The notes below the pieces were generated by a model that did no database searches, was not told the origin of the DNA, and was given only the letters and a program-made list of their open reading frames with translations. Of a DNA stretch of 64,000 nucleotides, positions 57,725 to 64,000 are shown piece after piece. This stretch comes from Rhodocaloribacter litoris (GTDB lineage: Bacteria; Bacteroidota; Rhodothermia; Rhodothermales; ISCAR-4553). Location of the stretch: contig NZ_CP076718.1 of the NCBI RefSeq assembly GCF_011682235.2, positions 3,458,400 through 3,522,399 on the forward strand. Direction: 5' to 3'. The translations under genes were made by a program, and so were the position numbers. Each line of letters starts with the position of its first letter. Position 1 is the stretch's first letter.

Positions 57725-59269
57725 ATGCGTAACGCGATGTTTTCGAAAGGGTGGTGGTTGCCGGTGCTGGCGCTGGCAACGGCCGGGATGCTGGCGACCA
57801 CCGCGCATGCCCAGACCGGTGAGGATATCCTGCGGTTCACCGCGCGTTTTCCGGGCGTCGGGCCGGTGATGACGGGGATGGGCGGGGCCGGGGTGGCCGG
57901 CGTGGACGACTTTTCCGCCCTCTTCCTGAACCCGGCCGGTCTGGCCTATTTCCGGACCTCGGCCGTCTCCGGGTCGCTTGCCTCGCTCTCGACCGAAGAA
58001 GAAGGCGTTTTTCGGGTGCCGGGCACCCGCAATGCCCTGAGCAACGACATCAGCGATACGCAGATGGGGCACCTCGCTTACGTCTATCGTTTCCCGACGC
58101 GGCGCGGCAGCCTGGCCTTCGGGGTGGCCCTCGGCCAGGTCAACACCTTCGAACGCGACCTGCTCTTCGAGGGGCGGAACCCCAGCAACTCCATCACCGA
58201 TTTCTTCATGCCCCTGCCGGGCGAATTCACCCTCGAAGAGGACGAGCAGGGCCTCTTTCCCGTCTTTACCCGGGATCTCTCCTTCATCGCCTTCGAGACG
58301 TTCGCCATCGACCTCGATCCAGACCTGGTGCAGGCGGGCGACCCGGTGCCTTTCGTGCCGGCCGTCACGCGGGGGACCGTGGCGCAGGTGGGCAGTGTCA
58401 CCGAAACCGGGAGCATGCGTGAGCTCAACTTCGGCGGGGCGTTCGAGGCTGCCCGGGACGTGATGGTCGGTCTCTCGGTCAACATCCCCTTCGGCACGTA
58501 CCACTTCCTCCGGGTCTTCGAAGAAGAGGACATCGACAACGCCAACGACGGCACCGGCGGCACGACCGACTTCGACTTTCTTCGCTTCGAGGAGCGTTTC
58601 CGCTCCGAGCTCGTCGGCGTCAACGTGCGGGCGGGGGTGACGGCCCGCCTGGCACCCCAGGTACGGGTCGGCTTCACCGTCGAGACGCCTACCCGCTACG
58701 ACGTCGACGAGGAGTTCGACACGCTGCTCGAAACCTTCTTCGACAACGGGGACGTGTTCGTCTACGGAGACGAGGCCCGGGAGGACGCCGGCTCGGGTGT
58801 CTTCGAGTACGACATCGTCACGCCTTGGCGCCTGGGAGCGGGCCTGACCGTCGAGAACGCCGGCTTTACCCTCTCGGCCGATGCCGAGTTCGTGGACTGG
58901 TCGCAGATGGAACTCGAGGCCGATGGTTTCTCTTTCGCCGACGAGAACCGCCGGATCCGCCGGGCCTACGACGCCGTCGTCAACGCCCGCCTCGGGGTTG
59001 CCTATACGCTGGGGGCGTTCGTCCTGCGGGGTGGTTTTGCCTACCAGCCCGATCCCCGCACGGCAGACGACGAGGTCGACCGCGACCGCCTGTTCTACGC
59101 TGCCGGCTTCGGTTACCGCGTCAACGAGCAGTTCCAGCTCGACTTCGGCTGGATGCAGGAACGCTTCGACGACCAGTACCGCCCCTACGTGGAGGTGACC
59201 GACGCCCCGGTGGTGGACGAGCAGGTCGTGCGCAACCGTTTCGTCCTCGGCGTGAAGGTGTCTTTCTAG
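57725..59269 (+). CDS. OmpP1/FadL family outer-membrane protein
   Basis: A 514-residue barrel protein with a signal peptide ending TTAHAQ. The N-terminal region (about 28-75) has FPGVGPVMTGMGGAGVAGVDDFSALFLNPAGLAY, similar to FadL/TodX and PorV. Strands follow throughout, with late motifs QPDPRTADDEVDRDRLFYAAGFGY and a C-terminal FVLGVKVSF, typical for barrel insertion. It probably transports hydrophobic compounds. ATG 57725 follows a GGAGGG at about 6 nt; the open frame to 57665 overlaps a terminator and is unlikely to be translated. Confidence 0.88.
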   Translation: MRNAMFSKGWWLPVLALATAGMLATTAHAQTGEDILRFTARFPGVGPVMTGMGGAGVAGVDDFSALFLNPAGLAYFRTSAVSGSLASLSTEEEGVFRVPGTRNALSNDISDTQMGHLAYVYRFPTRRGSLAFGVALGQVNTFERDLLFEGRNPSNSITDFFMPLPGEFTLEEDEQGLFPVFTRDLSFIAFETFAIDLDPDLVQAGDPVPFVPAVTRGTVAQVGSVTETGSMRELNFGGAFEAARDVMVGLSVNIPFGTYHFLRVFEEEDIDNANDGTGGTTDFDFLRFEERFRSELVGVNVRAGVTARLAPQVRVGFTVETPTRYDVDEEFDTLLETFFDNGDVFVYGDEAREDAGSGVFEYDIVTPWRLGAGLTVENAGFTLSADAEFVDWSQMELEADGFSFADENRRIRRAYDAVVNARLGVAYTLGAFVLRGGFAYQPDPRTADDEVDRDRLFYAAGFGYRVNEQFQLDFGWMQERFDDQYRPYVEVTDAPVVDEQVVRNRFVLGVKVSF

Positions 59270-59383
59270 ACGGGTGGCCGGGACGGTGCCGCCGCACCAG
59301 ACGGGATCGTCGTCGTTCGGGAACGGGTATCGTCGTACCGGTTTGATTATCTTGGCCCTGCAGGACGACCTGGAGCTCCGGCC

Positions 59384-61189
59384 TTGAACATCCTCGGCAT
59401 CTCATGCTGGTACCATGACGCGGCCGCCTGCCTGGTGCAGGACGGGCGGATCGTGGCGGCCGCCCAGGAGGAGCGCTTCACCCGGCGCAAACACGATCCC
59501 TCCTTTCCGCGCCATGCCATCGCCTATTGCCTGCGCGAGGCCGGTCTGGCCGCCCGGGACCTCGACCTCGTCGCCTTCTATGACAAGCCGTTCCTCAAAT
59601 TCGAGCGGCTGCTGGAGACGTACGTCGCCACGGCGCCGAAGGGGCTGCGTTCCTTCATCCGGGCGATGCCGCTCTGGCTCAAGCAGAAACTCTGGATCCC
59701 CGACCTGATTGCCCGGGAGCTGGACTACGACGGGACCATTGTTTTCCCCGAACACCACGAAAGCCACGCCGCGAGTGCCTTCTATCCTTCCCCGTTCGAG
59801 CGGGCCGCCTTCCTGACGGCCGACGGCGTCGGCGAATGGGCCACGACGTCCTACGGCTTCGGGGAGGGAAACCGGCTGCGCATCCTGGCCGAGATCCACT
59901 TTCCCCACTCGCTGGGGTTGCTCTACAGCGCTTTCACCTACTTCTGCGGCTTCAAGGTCAACTCGGGCGAATACAAGCTGATGGGGCTGGCACCCTACGG
60001 CGAGCCGCGCTACGTCGACGTGATCCTCTCCGAGCTGATCGACCTGAAGGAGGACGGGTCGTTCCGGCTGAACATGGACTATTTCACGTATGCGCACGGG
60101 CTGCGGATGACGGGGCGGCGGTTCGCCCGGCTCTTCGGTGGCCCGCGGCGCGTGCCCGAAGGGCCGCTGACCCGTCGCGAGATGGACCTGGCCCGCTCCA
60201 TCCAGGTGGTGACGGAAGAGGTGATGTTGCGCCTGGCGCGTCACGTGCACCGGGCCACGGGAATGAAGCACCTGTGCCTGGCCGGTGGCGTGGCACTCAA
60301 CTGTGTGGCCAACGGCCGGCTTCTGCGCGAGACCCCGTTCGAGCAGCTCTGGATCCAGCCGGCCGCCGGGGATGCCGGCGGCGCGCTCGGGGCGGCCCTG
60401 ATGGCCTGGCACGACTACCTGGGCCGTACCCGCATCCCCGCCGTGCCGGATGCCATGCAGGGTGCCTGCCTGGGGCCCGCTTTCTCCGATGCCGACATCG
60501 CCGCCTTCCTCGAACGCGAGGGCGTTCCTTACGAGCACCTGGCCAGCGAAGACGACCTCGTCCGCCGTGTGGCCGCCCTGCTGGCCGCGCAGAAGGTCGT
60601 CGGGTGGTTTCAGGGAAGGATGGAGTTCGGTCCCCGTGCCCTGGGCAACCGCTCGATCCTGGCCGACCCGCGCGGGCGTGACATGCAACGCCGGGTCAAC
60701 CTGAAGATCAAGTTTCGCGAGAGCTTCCGGCCCTTCGCCCCGAGTGTCCTCGCCGGGCGGGCAGGCACCTTCTTCGACCTCGACGTCGAGAGTCCCTACA
60801 TGCTGCTCGTGGCGCCGGTGCGCGGGGCCCGCATCGAAGGAGAAGGGCTCGAACGGCTGCGCCACATCGACGCCCCCCTTCCCGCCGTCACCCACGTCGA
60901 CGGCTCGGCCCGCATCCAGACGGTCGATGCGGCCACGAACCCCCGGTTCTATCGCCTGCTCGAAGCGTTCGCCGCCGAGACGGGCTGCCCGGTGCTGGTC
61001 AACACCAGCTTCAACGTCCGGGGCGAGCCCATCGTCTGTACGCCCGAAGACGCCTACCGGTGCTTCCGCCGCACCCACATGGACGCGCTGGTGCTGGGTT
61101 CCTACCTCGTCACCAAAGAGATGCTGCCCGGGGCCGAGGCGACCGTCCTCACCCCCGAAGCCGTGGCGGCGGCATTCGAACCGGACTAG
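59384..61189 (+). CDS. Carbamoyltransferase of the NodU/CmcH/TobZ family
   Basis: A 601-residue enzyme that transfers a carbamoyl group from carbamoyl phosphate (via ATP) to a hydroxyl. The N-terminal YrdC/Kae1-like domain has ILGISCWYHDAAACLVQDG, VFPEHHESHAASAFY and CLAGGVALNCVANG; the C-terminal NodU domain has MEFGPRALGNRSILADPR and VNTSFNVRGEPIV. The start is a TTG at 59384; no in-frame ATG fits before the first strand. Its stop overlaps the convergent gene's stop in CTAG. No natural-product or glycan cluster surrounds it, so the acceptor is unknown. Confidence 0.94.
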   Translation: MNILGISCWYHDAAACLVQDGRIVAAAQEERFTRRKHDPSFPRHAIAYCLREAGLAARDLDLVAFYDKPFLKFERLLETYVATAPKGLRSFIRAMPLWLKQKLWIPDLIARELDYDGTIVFPEHHESHAASAFYPSPFERAAFLTADGVGEWATTSYGFGEGNRLRILAEIHFPHSLGLLYSAFTYFCGFKVNSGEYKLMGLAPYGEPRYVDVILSELIDLKEDGSFRLNMDYFTYAHGLRMTGRRFARLFGGPRRVPEGPLTRREMDLARSIQVVTEEVMLRLARHVHRATGMKHLCLAGGVALNCVANGRLLRETPFEQLWIQPAAGDAGGALGAALMAWHDYLGRTRIPAVPDAMQGACLGPAFSDADIAAFLEREGVPYEHLASEDDLVRRVAALLAAQKVVGWFQGRMEFGPRALGNRSILADPRGRDMQRRVNLKIKFRESFRPFAPSVLAGRAGTFFDLDVESPYMLLVAPVRGARIEGEGLERLRHIDAPLPAVTHVDGSARIQTVDAATNPRFYRLLEAFAAETGCPVLVNTSFNVRGEPIVCTPEDAYRCFRRTHMDALVLGSYLVTKEMLPGAEATVLTPEAVAAAFEPD

Positions 61190-63600
61190 GCGGGTTCGTG
61201 GGCTGCACCGTCCCCTCCCGTTGCCTCGAGGGGCGTTGTCAGCTCGGCCGGGACGGCGTAAAGCACCTCGGCTTCCGGCTCGCCGTCGGCCACCGTGACG
61301 CGCAGCGCATGCAGGCCGTAGACCCCCTGCAGGTCTTCCAGTTCGAGGTGCTCTACCGGGTCCTTCAGGTAGCCCGAAGCCTGCAGGTATTCGATGTAGC
61401 GAAGGTATTCTTCGGCTTCGCGCGGCTGGGAATAGACGATGGCGATCTTGCCCGGCTGCGTCAGGCGTTCGTCGCGTCCCCGGATGCGGGCCTTGTCGAT
61501 GCGTTTCTTGACGATCTCGTAGCGGATGTTGTAGGCGCCGTCCACGTCGAAGCGTTTTTCGTCCTGCCGGAAGCGGATCGAGAGCGGCACGTCCTGGACC
61601 AGGATCAGGTGGGCGGTCTCCAGGGGGATCGGCAGCTTCGGATGGAGCCGGTTCAGCTCCCAGACGACGCCGCACATCGTCATGAGCTGCCACAGCCGGA
61701 GGTTGCGCAGGTAGAGCCGGTCGAACGGCTGTTGCTCGACGAGCGAGGCACCAACGTAGATGTTGTAGTCGACCCCGTCCGTTTTGTACTTCTCGAAGTA
61801 GTGCGGGAACATCTGCTGGGCCTGTTCCTCGCGCCGATCGAGGTAGGCCGAGATGGTTTCGTTGATGAGGGTGACGCTTTCTTCGAAGTCCTTACGCTGG
61901 CGGTAGAGGATGCCGAGGCCGGGGTCGAGGGCTGTGCGGTAGGCTTCGATCCGCTCGCGTACGCGCTCGTGCATGGTGGCGAGCTGGTCGAAGAGGGATT
62001 CGACGTCGTCGCGGAGGAAGTTGAAGATGAGCGTCTCGTCGCCGGAGTGCAGGCCCGAAACCAGCTCGTCGATGTATTTACCCAGGCGGTAGCCCAGCTC
62101 GTCGAGGACCGGAAGGGGGCGGTGGGTGCTGGCTTCGATGATGATGCCCAGCGCCATGCCGAGTTGCTCGATCAGATCCGCCTGGATGGCGGCATTCCGG
62201 ATCGTCGACGAGTCGCGGATGTCCGAGAGGCCGTAGAGCGGGTAGACGTTGTGGAAGACGATGGGCTCCAGCTCGGCGTGCTCGCCCGTCTCTTGCCGCT
62301 GCATGTAGGTGAGGGCCGCCTTTCGGAAGCGCCACTCGACCGTGGGGTGGATGGCCGTGTAATGCTTCTTGATGAGGGCCTGTATCCGGTCTTCCTGCTC
62401 TTCGAGACTACGCTTCATGGCGGTGGCGAGCAGGGTGATCACCTCGTCGAGCACCACGGCGTTGGCGGCGTTGACCGCCCCGGGGCGGGGCGAGGCCAGT
62501 TCGAGCAGGCCCAGCAACTGGTCCTCGTACCAGAGCGGGGCGATGACCAGGTTGCGCAGGTGCTGCTGGCGCAGGTGTTGTTCAAACCCTGTGCAGACCT
62601 CGCAGGTTTGCAGGTCGGTGACGATGAGTGGCTGCCGCATCTTCAGGGCCTGCACGTAATAGGAATGGCACTGGTCCTCGCAGGCCGGCAAGGTGTCCTC
62701 GCTCATGAGCAGGCTGCGCCCGACGGCGCGGGCGCCGGTGATGGCCTCGCCGTTGTCGCGCAGGAAGCCGATCAGGCCGACCTGGAGCTGCGGGGCCCGC
62801 AGGAGCATCCGCAGCCGCGTCTGCAGCGTGTCGATCCGGTCGACCGACGTGAGGGCCTCGCGCTGGAGCAGGTCGTCTTTGAGCAATGACAGGATCTGCT
62901 GCACGGTCACGTCCACGGCCGTCAGGATGGTGAAGCCGTGGAAGACGAACTGCTCGGGCGGGAGCCACTCCTGCCAGAGGTTCTGGTTCATCGGGTCGGC
63001 CAGCAGGCGCTGGATCTGTTCCTCGGAGAGCGGCTTGAACGGCGCGCGCGTCTCGATGTCGATGAACCGGGTGTCGGTGCTGATCTTGAAGTGCCGCTTG
63101 AGCCCCGTCTGCTCGTCCGTCGTGGTGACGATGAGCGGAAAGTCGATGCAGCTGTCGATCCCGTAGAACCGGTTCAGGATGTGGTGATAAGCCAGCATCG
63201 TCTTCATGTGGTTCATCTCCCCGGGATCGAAGGGTTGCCCGTTGATGAGCAGGTCGTCCTGCAGGTGTTCCAGGAGCTTGAGGCGGGCGAAGGCGGGGGT
63301 GGCGTAGAAGCTGACCAGGTCGAACGGGACGAAGGCGGCGGCGTGGGTCTGTTCCCACAGGGCCATCGGGAAGACGGCCGTCATCATCAGGTCCAGCAGT
63401 TCGATGTGTCGTTCGAGCGGGGCCAGGTCGGTGATGGGCTCGCGCAGGTCGGGCGCCTCGTCCAGCATGGCGAGGATGGTACGGCCCAGCGCCGCGCGCG
63501 GCGACGAGGCATCCGCGGCCACCTCCTGCCAGAAGTCGATCAGCGGCCTGAGGCTGAGCACCCGCTCGAAGGGAAAGGTGTCGTTTCGGTCGTTCGTCAT
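61186..63600 (-). CDS. Large GAF-domain protein with cysteine pairs
   Basis: An 804-residue cytoplasmic protein with no membrane segment. A GAF domain lies around residues 240-400 (VGLIGFLRDNGEAI, LRNLVIAPLWYEDQLLGLLELASP). It contains CEDQC and, about 35 residues later, CEVC, four cysteines that could bind a metal or Fe-S cluster or switch by disulfide. The C-terminal half is helical with conserved-looking charged segments (YRQRKDFEESVTLINETI; GVDYNIYVGASLVE). There is no kinase, cyclase or phosphodiesterase domain. Function unknown; perhaps a redox or ligand sensor acting by protein contacts. Confidence 0.85.
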   Translation of the reverse strand: MTNDRNDTFPFERVLSLRPLIDFWQEVAADASSPRAALGRTILAMLDEAPDLREPITDLAPLERHIELLDLMMTAVFPMALWEQTHAAAFVPFDLVSFYATPAFARLKLLEHLQDDLLINGQPFDPGEMNHMKTMLAYHHILNRFYGIDSCIDFPLIVTTTDEQTGLKRHFKISTDTRFIDIETRAPFKPLSEEQIQRLLADPMNQNLWQEWLPPEQFVFHGFTILTAVDVTVQQILSLLKDDLLQREALTSVDRIDTLQTRLRMLLRAPQLQVGLIGFLRDNGEAITGARAVGRSLLMSEDTLPACEDQCHSYYVQALKMRQPLIVTDLQTCEVCTGFEQHLRQQHLRNLVIAPLWYEDQLLGLLELASPRPGAVNAANAVVLDEVITLLATAMKRSLEEQEDRIQALIKKHYTAIHPTVEWRFRKAALTYMQRQETGEHAELEPIVFHNVYPLYGLSDIRDSSTIRNAAIQADLIEQLGMALGIIIEASTHRPLPVLDELGYRLGKYIDELVSGLHSGDETLIFNFLRDDVESLFDQLATMHERVRERIEAYRTALDPGLGILYRQRKDFEESVTLINETISAYLDRREEQAQQMFPHYFEKYKTDGVDYNIYVGASLVEQQPFDRLYLRNLRLWQLMTMCGVVWELNRLHPKLPIPLETAHLILVQDVPLSIRFRQDEKRFDVDGAYNIRYEIVKKRIDKARIRGRDERLTQPGKIAIVYSQPREAEEYLRYIEYLQASGYLKDPVEHLELEDLQGVYGLHALRVTVADGEPEAEVLYAVPAELTTPLEATGGDGAAHEPA

Positions 63601-63846
63601 GGATCCGGGAGAGGCTGCATCACACGCGCGGCGACGGGCAGGGTTTAAACGTAGCCCGGGTCCGGCGGTTGCACCCGCCGACCCCGGCTGCCCCGCATAC
63701 GGCCATGCCTTGATCGCCGGCGCGGCGCGTGTTTTTTTTGTGAGACGAAGGAGGGGGTCGTTCGTTACGCATAGCGTTCGGGGTATGAAGTTGAAAAACA
63801 GTCGTTTGTCCGGGTGTTTCGGTCGGAGGCGGGCGGAGGGGGGGCG

Positions 63847-64000
63847 ATGAGGTGGACCCTGTTCCGGAAGGGCCCGGAGGCGGTGCCGGGACGCCTGAAG
63901 ACCGCCGGTGCCGTTGCCGGGCCGGTGCTCTTTGCGCTGATGTTGCTGGCGGGCGTTCCGGAGGAGCTCGGCACGGCGGCCTGGCGGACGGCCGCCGTAG
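63847..64000 (+). CDS. Start of a probable SLC13/DASS family transporter (partial)
   Basis: An open frame from ATG 63847 runs to the window end (51 codons visible). It begins MRWTLFRKGPEAVPGRLK, then a hydrophobic helix (VAGPVLFALMLLAG) and GTAAWRTAAV. This order, with a Trp-Arg-Thr-Ala step after a first helix, resembles the N-terminus of divalent anion:sodium symporters. The call rests on little sequence. The upstream 246 bp (63601-63846) contain an eight-T run at about 63732 and no gene. Confidence 0.45.
   Translation, partial: MRWTLFRKGPEAVPGRLKTAGAVAGPVLFALMLLAGVPEELGTAAWRTAAV

Overview
The window is about 64 kb of high-GC bacterial chromosome (roughly two thirds G+C by eye). I place it in the Rhodothermota/Bacteroidota, probably near Rhodothermus. 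The reasons are a TonB-dependent receptor with an N-terminal carboxypeptidase-regulatory-like domain, PorV/PorQ-type outer-membrane proteins beside a secreted protein with a FlgD-like/type IX C-terminal domain, many lipoproteins, weak or absent Shine-Dalgarno sites, an archaeal-like family B DNA polymerase, and a bifunctional sucrose-phosphate synthase/phosphatase. This is inference from gene content; no rRNA gene is present.

Layout. 1-6.4 kb: thrS with a probable threonine attenuator in its leader, a membrane HExxH protein, a small ORF, an SDR dehydrogenase, a zinc alcohol dehydrogenase and queE. 6.5-8.5 kb: glgB. 8.5-11.8 kb: two surface or periplasmic lipoproteins (VCBS repeats; beta-propeller with a cytochrome-like domain lacking its heme motif). 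12-18.7 kb: an isolated nuoH, rpe, an M23 peptidase, priA, the SRP RNA, a repeat-rich gap and yajC. 18.7-22.6 kb: a hybrid histidine kinase and a Gfo/Idh/MocA oxidoreductase. 22.9-27.3 kb: a type IX secretion-like cassette (lipoprotein, secreted BNR-like protein, two PorV/PorQ-like barrels). 27.5-30.7 kb: a DUF1080 lipoprotein and a choice-of-anchor B protein. 30.8-41.4 kb: sucrose synthesis, CPBP membrane protein, alpha/beta hydrolase, MscS channel, malQ, a YaaW-like protein, a YdbT/YdbS pair and a TPR protein. 41.6-46.8 kb: egtB-egtD (ergothioneine), inorganic pyrophosphatase, a TIGR00266 protein and an M28 peptidase. 47-54.4 kb: a macrodomain protein, a sialidase-like lipoprotein, family B DNA polymerase and a TonB-dependent receptor. 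54.6-64 kb: proS, a Tyr-rich lipoprotein, a FadL-like porin, a NodU-type carbamoyltransferase, a large GAF protein and the start of a probable SLC13 transporter.

The genes fit an aerobic heterotroph that stores glycogen (glgB, malQ), manages osmotic and oxidative stress (sucrose, MscS, ergothioneine) and exports many proteins to its surface. There is no prophage, transposase, CRISPR array, tRNA or recognisable defence system.

The most unusual features are regulatory or structural: (i) a 12-codon leader peptide with five Thr codons and a strong terminator just before thrS, preceded by a second small ORF overlapping it by ATGA; (ii) a terminator with a competing hairpin in the egtB leader; (iii) a MITE-like element and a related palindromic repeat between the SRP RNA and yajC; (iv) a cytochrome-like domain without CxxCH; (v) a GAF protein with two cysteine pairs.
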